Source: Desulfosudis oleivorans
GTDB taxonomy: Bacteria > Desulfobacterota > Desulfobacteria > Desulfobacterales > SURF-7
Reading direction: 5' to 3'
DNA length: 64,000 bases
Assembly: GCA_020723325.1 (NCBI GenBank)
Contig: DYJD01000016.1
Coordinates: forward strand, 84,867-148,866
Part shown: one piece after another, positions 26,089 to 36,610 of the stretch
Layout: each line of letters opens with the position of its first letter
How positions within the stretch are numbered: position 1 is the stretch's first letter
Notes under the pieces: generated by a model
What the model saw: only the letters and a program-made list of their open reading frames with translations
Databases searched by the model: none
What the model was told of the DNA's origin: nothing
Made by a program: the position numbers and the translations under genes

Positions 26089-27312
26089 ATGAAAAACCCG
26101 ACCAAAATCACCAAAGCCCAAGACGGAAGACTGTTGGTGCCGGATTGCCCCATCATTCCATACATTGAAGGGGACGGCATCGGGCCGGATATCTGGAAAG
26201 CCACCCGCATGGTAATCGATGCTGCCGTCAAGTGCGCTTTCAACGATCAAAAACGCATCCAGTGGCTGGAGCTGGATGTGGGGGAAAAAGGTTTTCAGAA
26301 AACCGGCGAGTATCTTTCCGACGCGGCCCTGAAATCCATTCAGGACCATGTGGTGGCCATCAAAGGCCCCTTGACGACACCGGTGGGCAAGGGCATTCGC
26401 AGCCTGAACGTGACCATCCGCCAGAAATTGGATCTTTATGCCTGCGTGCGGCCCGTAAGGTACATTGATCCGGTACCCAGTCCCATGAAGCATCCGCAAA
26501 AGATCAATATGGTGGTCTTCCGGGAGAACACCGAGGACCTGTATGCCGGTATTGAATGGCGCGCCGGCAGCGCCGAAGCCGAGAGCGTCATCAACTTCCT
26601 GGAACAAAAAATGGGCGCGGTTGTGCCGGCCCACGCCGGCATCGGCATCAAGCCCATCAGCGCCGCCAACACCAAACGGCTGGTGGCTGCGGCGATTGCC
26701 TACGCCATGGACCAGAATCTTCCCAGCGTGACCTTGATGCACAAAGGCAATATCATGAAATTCACCGAAGGGGCCTTCAGCACTTGGGGCTATGAAGTGG
26801 CCCGGGAAAGATTCGGCGACCGCACCATCACCGAAGCCGAGGTGTACGAGAAACATAACGGCCGGGCTCCGGAAGGCAAGATCGTCATCAAGGACCGCAT
26901 CGCCGATATGCTTTTTCAGCAGGTGCTGTTGCGGCCGGAGGAATTTTCCGTCATCGCCACCCCCAACCTGAACGGCGACTATATTTCCGATGCCCTGGCG
27001 GCCCAGGTGGGCGGATTGGGTATGGCGCCGGGCGCCAATATCGGCGATACCTGTGCCTGTTTTGAAGCCACCCATGGCACGGCCCCCAAATACGCCGGGC
27101 TGGACAAGGTCAATCCGGGCTCCCTGATTCTTTCCGGCGCCATGATGCTGGATTACATGGGGTGGGGCAAGGCGGCCGAATCCATCCGGCAGGCCTTGCA
27201 GGCCACCATCAAGGCCGGGGTGGTCACCTATGATCTGGCCCGTCAGATGGAAGGGGCGACAGAAGTCAAATGTTCTGAATTCGCCCAAGCCCTGGTGAGC
27301 AGAATCGGCTGA
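26089..27312 (+). CDS. icd: Isocitrate dehydrogenase (NADP type)
   Basis: About 407 residues of the Icd family, oxidising isocitrate to 2-oxoglutarate and CO2 (TCA cycle or its reverse). Seen are the [13 protein letters not shown] start block, the substrate-binding [20 protein letters not shown], the [12 protein letters not shown] block, the metal site [17 protein letters not shown] and the nucleotide region [11 protein letters not shown]. The KY after the GTAP motif fits NADP specificity. I chose the ATG at 26089, with AAAGGA seven bases upstream; an in-frame TTG at 26071 precedes that site. The comF gene follows after 3 bp. Confidence 0.95.
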   Translation: MKNPTKITKAQDGRLLVPDCPIIPYIEGDGIGPDIWKATRMVIDAAVKCAFNDQKRIQWLELDVGEKGFQKTGEYLSDAALKSIQDHVVAIKGPLTTPVGKGIRSLNVTIRQKLDLYACVRPVRYIDPVPSPMKHPQKINMVVFRENTEDLYAGIEWRAGSAEAESVINFLEQKMGAVVPAHAGIGIKPISAANTKRLVAAAIAYAMDQNLPSVTLMHKGNIMKFTEGAFSTWGYEVARERFGDRTITEAEVYEKHNGRAPEGKIVIKDRIADMLFQQVLLRPEEFSVIATPNLNGDYISDALAAQVGGLGMAPGANIGDTCACFEATHGTAPKYAGLDKVNPGSLILSGAMMLDYMGWGKAAESIRQALQATIKAGVVTYDLARQMEGATEVKCSEFAQALVSRIG

Positions 27313-27315
27313 AAC

Positions 27316-28131
27316 ATGCATCGGGCCTTGATCCGCATGGCCGGGGCCGCCCGGAATTTCATTTTTCCAAGCCGGTGCCTGGCCTGCGGCAACCTGTTCC
27401 GGGTCCGAACCCATGGCTTGGACCCGGGTCCTTCTCCGCCGGATTGCAACAATTGGACATGGGCTTTTTTTTGCGGTGATTGCCGTGACGGTTGGACCCC
27501 GGTCCGCGCCCCCATCTGTCCCAGGTGTGGTCTGATGTTTAAAAGCCGGGAGGGCGAGGATCACCTGTGCCAGAACTGCGTAGCGGCCCCCAGGCATTTT
27601 TTCCGGGCACGGGCCGCGGGGCTTTACGCCGGCCCGCTCATGCAGGCTGTCCACCGTTTCAAATACCATGGCGATACACACCTGGCCGCACCCCTGGGCC
27701 GTCTGTTGTTCCAGACCTTCCGCGAGCATTTTGCCATGGACCCTGTAGATCTCATTTTGCCGGTGCCCCTGCATCGCCGCAAATTCAAACAGCGGGGCTT
27801 CAACCAAAGCTTTCTTTTGGTCCGCAATTGGGAAAAATCCGCTTGGGCTATGGATGGCGAGCGTAGAAGCTTTTCCATCGCCCGCAATGAGCTGGTGCGC
27901 GTCCGGGCCACCTCCCCCCAGACAGGACTGGGACGGAACCACCGCCTGGCCAATATCCGCAATGCCTTTCAGATTGCCGAGCCCGACAAGATCAAGGGAA
28001 AGCGTATTCTGCTGGTGGACGATGTCTATACCACCGGCGCCACTGTGGACGAATGCGCCCGGGTGCTTTTGAAGCATCAGGCCCGACAGGTGGATGTGCT
28101 CACCCTGGCCCGGGCCATGACTTTATCCTAA
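27316..28131 (+). CDS. ComF family phosphoribosyltransferase-like protein
   Basis: A 271-residue ComFC-type protein. An N-terminal zinc-finger region has CLAC (about 19-22), CGDC, CPRCG and CQNC cysteine pairs. The C-terminal type-I phosphoribosyltransferase domain carries the PRPP motif ILLVDDVYTTGAT (about 232-244). Homologues are linked to DNA uptake during transformation, but the biochemical role is not settled. It begins three bases after icd and is probably cotranscribed with it. No other competence gene is nearby. Confidence 0.88.
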   Translation: MHRALIRMAGAARNFIFPSRCLACGNLFRVRTHGLDPGPSPPDCNNWTWAFFCGDCRDGWTPVRAPICPRCGLMFKSREGEDHLCQNCVAAPRHFFRARAAGLYAGPLMQAVHRFKYHGDTHLAAPLGRLLFQTFREHFAMDPVDLILPVPLHRRKFKQRGFNQSFLLVRNWEKSAWAMDGERRSFSIARNELVRVRATSPQTGLGRNHRLANIRNAFQIAEPDKIKGKRILLVDDVYTTGATVDECARVLLKHQARQVDVLTLARAMTLS

Positions 28132-28358
28132 TGCGAACCATTTCCCTATTTGCATTCAATTCAAGGGTATGATATTATTTTTTTGTTTTGAATATTTTCC
28201 CAAATCTAATTTTCTCAAGGACGCACGATTTCATTGGGCGTCAAGGCATTGCAAGACATAATCCGTGCATTTTGTAAGCAGTATCAGGGCCTGTTGTAAG
28301 CGGGTGTGAGCGCATATCGCGAATCATAATTGTGCAGCGACGAGGATTCCAGTTGACC

Positions 28359-30455
28359 ATGCCTGTAATGAAACTCAAAACCAAAATCGTACTCGGCTCC
28401 TTTGCCATCGCCCTCTTGATTGCCGTTGCCACCATGATCGCCGCCGCATTCGTCATCGCCGGTCAAAATCGTTCGGCCTCCCATGAGCTTCTCAGACATT
28501 CCATCCGGATTCTCAACGAAGATCTCAAGGTGGCAAGCGACAAACTGGTTTTTGATACCTCACAGATGGCCACGATCAACAATATGGGTGCCAGGATACA
28601 GTTCATCATGGAGGAAAAGACCGGCACCGACACCATGTTGGCACGGGATTCCTATACGGAAACCGCCCGGGAATTATATCGCCTGGCGGTTTCCAACCGT
28701 ATTTCCAAGGCCGCGATCTATGATCGCGACGGCGATCTTTCAGCCTTTGTGGTAGTGCGGGAAAAGGCCTTGCTCGGTTTTCCCGAGCGGCTCCCCACGC
28801 CGGGTTTTCAGACCGCCGTGTTGGAACCGGGCCGGCCGGACGAACAGCCCAAATGGCAGCGTCAAAACGATTTTAAGGAGATTCCTGCCAAGCTCACCAT
28901 TGATAAATCCGAACTGAATACTGTTCAATTTCAGGATGTGGATGGTTTCATCAATCTGGTGGCCTATGCACCGGTGACCACCATGCAGTTTGATGCCAAA
29001 ACGGAAAAGCTGAAACCGGAGCAAATCGGCTTTGCCGTGGCCATGAAACAGTTGGACGACACTTTTCTCAAGCGGGTTTCCGAACTCACCCGCACGGAAA
29101 TCAATCTGTTCAACCGCAGCGGGTTTACGGCCGGCACCATGAAATCCCAGAGTAAATTGGAACTGAAAGAATTTGCCGCGCCGGAAGGCAAAACCACTGC
29201 GGTGGAACCCCGGTTTACCGATCTTGAATTGGCAGAAGAAAGCTATTTTCAAGCTATTCTTCCCATTTACAGCCGGGGCGAGTGCATCGGCGCCTTTGCT
29301 TCCCTCTATTCAAAAGCCACCAGCGAGAGTAACACCAAACAGGTTGTGATTCTGCTGGTGGCTATCGTCCTGCTTTGCCTATTGCTGATCATCCCGATTG
29401 CTTTTCTTTTTTCCCTGTCCATCACCTCACCTGTGGCCAAGGTCGTGGACGGCCTGAAAGACATCGCCCAAGGTGAAGGGGATTTGACCTACCGGCTGCC
29501 GGTGGGCGGCGCCGATGAATTGGGGGATTTGGCGCGCTGGTTCAATGTTTTTATTGAAAACCTCCAGGACATGATCCGCAAAATCATGCAGAACGCGGAT
29601 CAACTGGATACCTCGGCGGATTCCCTTTCCGATTTGTCCGGACATATGGCGGCCGCAGCCAAGGACTCCTCCCAGCAATCCGATAATGTGGCGGCGGCGG
29701 CGGAAGAGATGAGCGCCAACATGGGATCCGTGGCGGCCGCCATGGAACAGACCTCCACCAATATTGAAATGGTGGCCAGCGCTTCCGAGGAAATGACCGC
29801 CACCATCAACGAGATCGCCCAAAATTCGGAAAAGGCGCGCAACATCTCCGAACAGGCGGTCAGTCGCTCCAAAACCACCACCGAACAGGTGGATGAGCTG
29901 GGTCGGGCCGCGGTTGAAATCAGCCAGATCACCGAGGCCATCAATGAGATTTCAGAGCAGACCAATCTGTTGGCCCTGAATGCCACCATCGAGGCGGCCC
30001 GGGCCGGGGATGCCGGCAAGGGCTTTGCAGTAGTCGCCAATGAAATCAAGGAATTGGCTAGGCAAACGGCCAGTGCCACCGCCCAGATCAAGGATAAAAT
30101 TACAAAAATTCAGCGCACCACGGAAATGACCATTTTGCAAATCAGCGAGGTGGCCAGCGTAATAAATGTGGTGGATGAAATCGTCTCCAATATCGCCGGT
30201 GCCATTGAAGAACAGTCAGCCACCACCAAGGAAATCGCCAGCAACATTTCCCAGGCAGCCAGGGGCATACTGGAAGTCAATAAAAATGTCTCCCAGAGTT
30301 CGGCAGTATCGGAACAGATCGCCAAGGAGATTTCCGGCGTCAATCAGGGGGCGGCTGAAATCACCCAAACCAGCGGCCAGCTCGACACCAGCGCCAATAA
30401 ATTATCAGAACTGGCAGCGATTTTAAAGGAAGCGGTTCAGCGGTTTAAAATCTAA
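28359..30455 (+). CDS. Methyl-accepting chemotaxis protein
   Basis: About 698 residues. A first membrane segment (about 6-30), an extracytoplasmic sensor domain of roughly 295 residues, a second segment (about 328-352), a HAMP domain and a cytoplasmic signalling coiled coil. The hairpin tip EISEQTNLLALNATIEAARAG is near residue 530. The start is uncertain: GTG 28332, TTG 28353 and ATG 28359 or 28368 are all in frame. I chose 28359 because AGGA lies upstream and the positive N-terminus directly precedes the membrane segment. The gene is followed by three periplasmic binding protein genes, possibly its ligand-binding partners. Confidence 0.93.
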   Translation: MPVMKLKTKIVLGSFAIALLIAVATMIAAAFVIAGQNRSASHELLRHSIRILNEDLKVASDKLVFDTSQMATINNMGARIQFIMEEKTGTDTMLARDSYTETARELYRLAVSNRISKAAIYDRDGDLSAFVVVREKALLGFPERLPTPGFQTAVLEPGRPDEQPKWQRQNDFKEIPAKLTIDKSELNTVQFQDVDGFINLVAYAPVTTMQFDAKTEKLKPEQIGFAVAMKQLDDTFLKRVSELTRTEINLFNRSGFTAGTMKSQSKLELKEFAAPEGKTTAVEPRFTDLELAEESYFQAILPIYSRGECIGAFASLYSKATSESNTKQVVILLVAIVLLCLLLIIPIAFLFSLSITSPVAKVVDGLKDIAQGEGDLTYRLPVGGADELGDLARWFNVFIENLQDMIRKIMQNADQLDTSADSLSDLSGHMAAAAKDSSQQSDNVAAAAEEMSANMGSVAAAMEQTSTNIEMVASASEEMTATINEIAQNSEKARNISEQAVSRSKTTTEQVDELGRAAVEISQITEAINEISEQTNLLALNATIEAARAGDAGKGFAVVANEIKELARQTASATAQIKDKITKIQRTTEMTILQISEVASVINVVDEIVSNIAGAIEEQSATTKEIASNISQAARGILEVNKNVSQSSAVSEQIAKEISGVNQGAAEITQTSGQLDTSANKLSELAAILKEAVQRFKI

Positions 30456-30531
30456 ATCCGAAAGGGCCGGCATTCGAGCTTATCCAATTTGTTTTGCCTA
30501 ACCCCAAAAAAAGCAAAGAAGGAGAAACGGC

Positions 30532-31713
30532 ATGAACGCAAGAGCAGGCGCGAAAATTTTCATAGTGCTGTTGTTGGTCATTTCATTCCCCATGGTGCTT
30601 GCTGCAGAAGAAGGTGTGACGGATACGGAAATTCATATCGGCGAGTTCGGTCCGCTGAGCGGTCCGGCCAAGCTGTGGGCCGACTGTCTGTATGGTGCGG
30701 AATTGTGTTTTAATCTGGTGAACAAGGAAGGCGGCCTGCACGGTCGTAAAATCGTGTTCCACATGATAGATGATTCCTACAACCCGGCCAAGACCAAGGC
30801 CGCGGTGAAAAACCTCCAGGAAACTACGGGGATTTTCGCCTGGGTGGGCGGTGTCGGCACACCCACCGGCATGGCGGTGAAGGATTATCTGGTGAGTCGC
30901 AATATCCCCTGGGTGGGGCCCCTTTCCGGCTCCGAAGTGTTTGTGAAACCGCCTATGAAAAATATTTTCGCCCTGTATCCCCATTATTCCCTGAGTGTCA
31001 AGGTCCTGATCCGGTATGCGGTCAAGGACCTTGGAAAAAAGAAAATCGCCATAGTGTATCTCAACAATCCCTTTGGTCAGGAGGGGGTGGAGGGCGCTAA
31101 AAAGACCCTCGGAGAATTCGGCTTGGAGCTGGCGGCAGCGGTGCCGGTGGATGTGAATGAAACCAACCTGAGTCCGGCTTGTATGGACCTGCGTAAGGCC
31201 CAACCGGATACGGTGCTGCTGTGGATGGATCCCTTCAAGTCCCTGCGGCTGCTCACTCTGGCCAAGCAGATGGAGCTTACCCCCCAATGGATGGCCGGCA
31301 GCATGTTCAGCGATTTTCCCCAATTGCATCAGTTGAGCAAGGGGCTCATCGAAGGCATGATCACCGATAATTATGCAACCTTTGCCAATAAGGAACATCT
31401 TGAGAAAATAAAAAAGGCCCAAGCCGAAATGGGCAACAAGGAATCCAACTGGACCATTTCTTTCATTGCCGGCTTTGGCTATGCCGAAGTTTTGGTGGAA
31501 GGCTTGAAGCGCACCGGTCCGGATCTGACCCGGGAAAAATTCATTGCCTCCATGGAAAAAATAAAAAATTTTAAATGTTTATTGGAAGATGTTACCTTTA
31601 AATCCTTTGATCCCAACGATCCTTTATGCCGCTACGGCAGTCGGCGGGTATATTTGCAACAATGCCTGCCGGCCGGTGAATTCAAAATCATCAGCGGCTG
31701 GCTTCAGGATTGA
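30532..31713 (+). CDS. Periplasmic solute-binding protein (Peripla_BP_6 type), paralog 1
   Basis: A 393-residue class-I periplasmic binding protein of the branched-chain amino acid receptor type. A signal peptide (about 1-24, cleaving near LAAEEG) leads to the mature start TDTEIHIGEFGPLSGPAKLW, typical of the family. GAAGGAGAAA precedes the start. It has two close paralogs at 32936 and 34801. No permease or ATPase gene is linked, and it follows a chemoreceptor gene, so a sensory role or use of a distant transporter is possible. The ligand is unknown. Confidence 0.88.
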   Translation: MNARAGAKIFIVLLLVISFPMVLAAEEGVTDTEIHIGEFGPLSGPAKLWADCLYGAELCFNLVNKEGGLHGRKIVFHMIDDSYNPAKTKAAVKNLQETTGIFAWVGGVGTPTGMAVKDYLVSRNIPWVGPLSGSEVFVKPPMKNIFALYPHYSLSVKVLIRYAVKDLGKKKIAIVYLNNPFGQEGVEGAKKTLGEFGLELAAAVPVDVNETNLSPACMDLRKAQPDTVLLWMDPFKSLRLLTLAKQMELTPQWMAGSMFSDFPQLHQLSKGLIEGMITDNYATFANKEHLEKIKKAQAEMGNKESNWTISFIAGFGYAEVLVEGLKRTGPDLTREKFIASMEKIKNFKCLLEDVTFKSFDPNDPLCRYGSRRVYLQQCLPAGEFKIISGWLQD

Positions 31714-31782
31714 TCTGACTCATCGATTTTTAACTGGTTTCCGGTGTTTGGCCGGCTATGATCGAGAAAAGAGAGCGACACA

Positions 31783-32805
31783 ATGGATCTCGAAAACACA
31801 AAGGAATACGAGCTCAAACGGTTTCGGCACAATGATCTGGCCCAGGAAGGCGTGCAGGAACTTTTTCGCCTCTCTCTTGCCCGGTGTAGCAAAACAAGAC
31901 AAGCCCACAAAGCTTTTTCCAAACCGCTCCACCCGGCCGGCCCAACGGATGTCAATGGACTTAAGAAAATAGATCCCAAAACCTTGGTGCAGGATAAAAT
32001 CGACCTGCCCTCCTTGCCGCACATATTCAGCCGGCTCATCGCGCTGATGGGCGACTCCAAAAGCGGCATAGAAGACTTCGCCCGGGTGATCATGAAGGAT
32101 CCGGCCCTTTCGGTCCGGTTGCTCAAGATCGTCAACAGTGCTTTTTATGGTTATCAGGGGGAGATCGGCACGATTTCCAAAGCTGTGGCCATAATCGGAA
32201 TCAACGATTTATACGCTTTGTGTTTGGGGACCTCTGTGATCAGCGCTTTTAAAACTATTCCCATCGAGTTGGCGGATATGCCCTCATTCTGGATCCATAG
32301 CATTGCCTGCGGCATCATTGCCCGCACCATCGCGGAAACCAAGGGCTTTCCCAACCGGGAACGGTTTTTTGTGGCAGGTCTGCTGCATGATATTGGTCGG
32401 CTGATCATTTATCGCTATCTCCCGGAGCAGACAAGGGCTGTTTTGGACTATGCTCTGCACAAGGCCATGCTGCTTTACCATGCGGAAAGCGAGTTGTTGG
32501 GATTTGACCATGCTAAAATGGGCGGCCTCCTGATCAAGAAATGGAAATTGCCACGGGAACTGGAACATATGGTCCGGTTCCACCATTCCGTGGAATTCAG
32601 CCAATATCCGGAGGAGACCGCAGTGGTTCATGTGGCTGATGTCATCACGAATGCTTTTGCAATCGGCACCAGCGGCGAGCAACTTGTGCCCCAGATGGAT
32701 TCCTTAGCCTGGAAACAGCTCAATCTGCCGGTTCATCTTTTGCAAAAGATCGAGGAGAGCATCGACACCCGCTTGAGTGAGATGAAGAATATTCTTATGT
32801 CTTAA
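31783..32805 (+). CDS. HDOD domain signalling protein
   Basis: A 340-residue protein with an HDOD domain (about 68-265). The blocks LPSLPHIFSRLIALM, DPALSVRLLKIVNSAFYG, ISKAVAIIGINDL and FVAGLLHDIGRLII are typical. HDOD proteins are HD-like signalling domains, often without phosphohydrolase activity; the HD pair seems kept here (LLHDIG). An N-terminal extension of about 65 residues is basic and has no known motif. It lies between binding-protein paralogs 1 and 2 on the same strand, near the chemoreceptor, which suggests a link to taxis or c-di-GMP signalling. Confidence 0.85.
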   Translation: MDLENTKEYELKRFRHNDLAQEGVQELFRLSLARCSKTRQAHKAFSKPLHPAGPTDVNGLKKIDPKTLVQDKIDLPSLPHIFSRLIALMGDSKSGIEDFARVIMKDPALSVRLLKIVNSAFYGYQGEIGTISKAVAIIGINDLYALCLGTSVISAFKTIPIELADMPSFWIHSIACGIIARTIAETKGFPNRERFFVAGLLHDIGRLIIYRYLPEQTRAVLDYALHKAMLLYHAESELLGFDHAKMGGLLIKKWKLPRELEHMVRFHHSVEFSQYPEETAVVHVADVITNAFAIGTSGEQLVPQMDSLAWKQLNLPVHLLQKIEESIDTRLSEMKNILMS

Positions 32806-32935
32806 AAAAATCTAGTCCATAACCTGATTGTGCATGTTCAAATAACTAGTTTTTAAACCCGCAGCATCCAGTTTGCCACGACCCAAGACATCGTCCGACC
32901 ATATTCACAATAAGCCAAGAAAGGGGGGAAAGAAT

Positions 32936-34117
32936 ATGAATACAAAAAGACGGATGTCAATTTTTGCATTGCTGTTAGTGATCATCCTCACACCCATGGC
33001 CCTTGCGGCTGAGGAGGGCGTGACGGATACGGAAATCCATATCGGTAGTTTCGGTCCACTCAGCGGCCCGGCCAAACTGTGGGCTGATCCTGTATATGGC
33101 GCAGAATTGGTGTTTAAAATGGTCAATCAGGCTGGTGGAATTCATGGTCGTAAGATCGTGTATCATCCCATAGATGATTCCTACAACCCGGCCAAGACAA
33201 AGGCCGGGGTCAAAAACCTTCAGGAAACAGTTAAAATGTTCGCCTGGGTAGGTGGGGCCGGCACTGCCAACGGCATGGCCATTAAGGATTATCTGGTCGG
33301 CCGGAATGTGCCCTGGGTTGGCCCTGTGTCCGGCTCTGAAGTATGGGTGACGCCGCCGGCGAAAACGATTTTTGCGCTATACCCCCATTATTCGCTTATC
33401 CTTAAGGCCCTCTGCCGATACGCAGTCAAGGAACTCGGCAAAAAAAAGATCGCCATGGTCTATCTTAACAATCCTTTTGGTCTAGACGGGTTGGATGGGG
33501 CCAAGAAAGCCCTTAAGGAAAACGGTATAGAGTTGGTGGCAGCGCTGCCGGTGGATGTAAATGAAACCAATCTGAGTCCGGCCTGCCTGGAACTCCGAAA
33601 CGCCGCACCGGACACAGTTATTCTCTGGATGGATCCTTTCAAGTGTCTGCGTTTGCTCACGCTGGCCAAGCAGATGGAACTGACCCCGCAATGGATGGCC
33701 CCCAGTTTGTTCGGCGACTTTCAACAGTGGCACAAATTAAGCAAAGGCCTGATCGAAGGCATGATTACAGACAACTTATTAAATTTCAGCGACAAAGCTT
33801 TGATTGAAAAATATAAAAAAGCCTTTGACGAACTCGGTAACAAGGACGCTACCTGGTGTCTAGGCTTGATGGCAGGCATCGGTTTTGCCGAAGTCATGGT
33901 GGAAGGTCTGAAACGCACCGGTCCGGAACTTACCCGCGAAAAATTCATTAACGCTATGGAAAGTATCAAAAATTTTAAAAACTTGGCATCAGATACCACC
34001 TTCAAGCCCTTTGACGCCGGCGACCCCTCATGTCGCTACGGCAATAAAAAAATCTATCTGCAGCAATGTATGCCCGGTGGAGAAACCAAAATTCTCACCG
34101 ACTGGATAGAAAAATAG
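32936..34117 (+). CDS. Periplasmic solute-binding protein, paralog 2
   Basis: A 393-residue class-I binding protein with a signal peptide (about 1-24) ahead of EEGVTDTEIHIGSFGPLSGP. It is closely similar to paralogs 1 and 3 along its length. I chose the ATG at 32936 because AAGGGGGGAAAG lies just upstream; an in-frame ATG at 32873 lacks such a site. The C-terminal 39 bases lie in the 667-bp exact repeat shared with paralog 3. A lipoprotein gene follows after 89 bp. Confidence 0.88.
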   Translation: MNTKRRMSIFALLLVIILTPMALAAEEGVTDTEIHIGSFGPLSGPAKLWADPVYGAELVFKMVNQAGGIHGRKIVYHPIDDSYNPAKTKAGVKNLQETVKMFAWVGGAGTANGMAIKDYLVGRNVPWVGPVSGSEVWVTPPAKTIFALYPHYSLILKALCRYAVKELGKKKIAMVYLNNPFGLDGLDGAKKALKENGIELVAALPVDVNETNLSPACLELRNAAPDTVILWMDPFKCLRLLTLAKQMELTPQWMAPSLFGDFQQWHKLSKGLIEGMITDNLLNFSDKALIEKYKKAFDELGNKDATWCLGLMAGIGFAEVMVEGLKRTGPELTREKFINAMESIKNFKNLASDTTFKPFDAGDPSCRYGNKKIYLQQCMPGGETKILTDWIEK

Positions 34118-34745
34118 TCCGCTGCCGCGCTTCCAGACGGCATGGTTACATGCTGGAATGCCAGTAGTGTTGATCTTACTTAATATATTTTTTCAGGAGG
34201 CGAAATATGATGAAAATAAAAAAAGACCTGGGAATTCTAATCTGTTTCAGTCTGATTGCATATATATTGACAGGCTGCGCAGGAACGCCCATGCAATTCA
34301 ATCCGAACAACACGGCGCCGCAGCTTATTACGGACCCTCCTGCCATCCGGCTGGGCATCGCCCGGCTGATCAACGACACTCCCCTGGTGTTTCAGGGAAG
34401 GGGGTTCAAACCCGGTGATTCGGTGATCATCAATCTGGTGGGTGTGAAAAAAGACAAGGGCCCCATGGACATCCCCATAGCCGAGGCAGTGGTGGACGGA
34501 ACCGGCGCCTTTAAGACCGAGGAAGTCACCCGGCTGGTGAAGATCACCGAGCTGCTCCAGGCGGACACGGCCCTCAACGACCAGATGGAAACCTACATCG
34601 TGATTTCCCGCCCCCCCATCCCGGCCGGGGAATATACGGTACGGGCCGACAGCATGGATTCGGACAAGAAGGCCGAATGCCGGTTGCTGATCAAGGACCC
34701 TTCCGTGTTGGACAGCATCAAGGACTGGCTGGGCGGGCTGCTGGG
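34079..34745 (+). repeat. 667-bp exact direct repeat, copy A
   Basis: Identical as far as I can follow by eye to 35944-36610, at an offset of 1,865 bases. It covers the last bases of the binding-protein gene, the spacer and nearly all of the lipoprotein gene. Identity begins inside the binding-protein gene and stops about 20 bases before the lipoprotein stop codon. Confidence 0.92.
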
Positions 34746-34764
34746 TAAAATCAAAAAAAAGTGA
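34207..34764 (+). CDS. Lipoprotein, copy A
   Basis: A 185-residue protein with a type-II signal peptide and lipobox LTGC (Cys about 22). The mature part (about 45-170) looks like a beta-rich domain: GRGFKPGDSVIINLVGV suggests an Ig-like or carbohydrate-binding sandwich. I do not recognise the family. It is identical in amino acid sequence to copy B at 36072. Its pairing with a binding-protein gene in both copies suggests the two proteins work together, perhaps by tethering the receptor to a membrane. Confidence 0.8.
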   Translation: MMKIKKDLGILICFSLIAYILTGCAGTPMQFNPNNTAPQLITDPPAIRLGIARLINDTPLVFQGRGFKPGDSVIINLVGVKKDKGPMDIPIAEAVVDGTGAFKTEEVTRLVKITELLQADTALNDQMETYIVISRPPIPAGEYTVRADSMDSDKKAECRLLIKDPSVLDSIKDWLGGLLGKIKKK

Positions 34765-34800
34765 ACGGAATAGTGGATTCCAACGAATAGGAGAGCGGCT

Positions 34801-35982
34801 ATGAAAAACAAAGGACGCATACAGATTTGGATGGTGCTGTTTCTGATCATTTTAGTGCCTGTAGGTCTGACGGCGGAAGAGGGGGTCACGGACACTGAAA
34901 TTCACATCGGTCAGTTCGGTCCCCTGAGCGGACCGGCCAAATTATGGGCTGATCCTGTATATGGCTCAGAATTAGTGTTTAAAATGGTAAACCAGGCTGG
35001 TGGAATTCACGGTCGCAAGATCGTGTATCATCCCGTAGATGATTCCTACAACCCGGCCAAGACAAAAGCCGGGGTCAAAAACCTTCAGGAAACCGTTAAA
35101 ATGTTCGCCTGGGCAGGCGGAGTCGGGACTGCCACCGGGATGGCCGTAAAGGATTATCTGGTCGGCCGGAATATACCCTGGATCGGCCCTGTATCCGGCT
35201 CTGAAGCGTGGGTGACGCCGCCGGCAAAAACGATCTTTGCCCTCTACCCTCATTATTCGCTTACGCTCAAGGCACTCTGCCGGTACGCTGTCAAGGACCT
35301 CGGCAAAAAAAGATTTGCCATGGTTTACCTCAACAATCCTTTTGGTCAGAACGGACTGGACGGGGTCACGAAGGCCCTCAAGGAAAACGGTCTGGATCTG
35401 GTGGCGGCCGTACCGGTGGATGTTAACGAAACCAATCTAAATCCAGCCACGCTAGACCTTCGGAACGCCGCGCCGGACACGGTGATTCTCTGGATGGATC
35501 CCTTCAAGTCCCTACGCCTGCTCACACTGGCCAAGCAAATGGAACTGGCCCCACAATGGATGGCCGGCAGCACGTTCGGTGACTTTCACCTGTGGCATCA
35601 ATTAAGCAAAGGCTTAGTCGAAGGCATGATTACGGACAATTATAACCAATTCAGTGACAAGGGTTTGACAGAAAAATATAAAAAAGCCTTTGCGGAACTC
35701 GGCAACAAGGAGGCCACTTGGTCGCTTGCCCTGATCGCCGGCATCGGCGTCGGCGAAATCATTGTGGAAGGACTGAAACGCACCGGCCCAGACCTGACCC
35801 GCGAAAAATTCATTACCGCTATGGAAAGTATCAAAAATTTTAATGGCATGGCGACAGATACCACTTTCAAACCCTTTGACCCCGGCGACCCTGCCTGTCG
35901 CTACGGTAACAAGCGAATCTACCTACAGCAATGTCTGTCTGGCGGAGAAACCAAAATTCTCACCGACTGGATAGAAAAATAG
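34801..35982 (+). CDS. Periplasmic solute-binding protein, paralog 3
   Basis: A 393-residue class-I binding protein with a signal peptide (about 1-24). It is the same length as paralog 2 and very similar, but with many substitutions, while the neighbouring lipoproteins are identical. AGGAGAGCGGCT precedes the start. It is followed by lipoprotein copy B with the same 89-bp spacer. Confidence 0.88.
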   Translation: MKNKGRIQIWMVLFLIILVPVGLTAEEGVTDTEIHIGQFGPLSGPAKLWADPVYGSELVFKMVNQAGGIHGRKIVYHPVDDSYNPAKTKAGVKNLQETVKMFAWAGGVGTATGMAVKDYLVGRNIPWIGPVSGSEAWVTPPAKTIFALYPHYSLTLKALCRYAVKDLGKKRFAMVYLNNPFGQNGLDGVTKALKENGLDLVAAVPVDVNETNLNPATLDLRNAAPDTVILWMDPFKSLRLLTLAKQMELAPQWMAGSTFGDFHLWHQLSKGLVEGMITDNYNQFSDKGLTEKYKKAFAELGNKEATWSLALIAGIGVGEIIVEGLKRTGPDLTREKFITAMESIKNFNGMATDTTFKPFDPGDPACRYGNKRIYLQQCLSGGETKILTDWIEK

Positions 35983-36610
35983 TCCGCTGCCGCGCTTCCA
36001 GACGGCATGGTTACATGCTGGAATGCCAGTAGTGTTGATCTTACTTAATATATTTTTTCAGGAGGCGAAATATGATGAAAATAAAAAAAGACCTGGGAAT
36101 TCTAATCTGTTTCAGTCTGATTGCATATATATTGACAGGCTGCGCAGGAACGCCCATGCAATTCAATCCGAACAACACGGCGCCGCAGCTTATTACGGAC
36201 CCTCCTGCCATCCGGCTGGGCATCGCCCGGCTGATCAACGACACTCCCCTGGTGTTTCAGGGAAGGGGGTTCAAACCCGGTGATTCGGTGATCATCAATC
36301 TGGTGGGTGTGAAAAAAGACAAGGGCCCCATGGACATCCCCATAGCCGAGGCAGTGGTGGACGGAACCGGCGCCTTTAAGACCGAGGAAGTCACCCGGCT
36401 GGTGAAGATCACCGAGCTGCTCCAGGCGGACACGGCCCTCAACGACCAGATGGAAACCTACATCGTGATTTCCCGCCCCCCCATCCCGGCCGGGGAATAT
36501 ACGGTACGGGCCGACAGCATGGATTCGGACAAGAAGGCCGAATGCCGGTTGCTGATCAAGGACCCTTCCGTGTTGGACAGCATCAAGGACTGGCTGGGCG
36601 GGCTGCTGGG
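35944..36610 (+). repeat. 667-bp exact direct repeat, copy B
   Basis: Second copy of the repeat at 34079-34745. The tandem unit (binding protein plus lipoprotein) is 1,865 bp long. Confidence 0.92.

Noticed and set aside
26065..28077. Reverse-strand open frame of about 670 codons across icd and comF
   Set aside because: It spans two well-supported forward genes and the junction between them; no domain, start site or ribosome site supports it.
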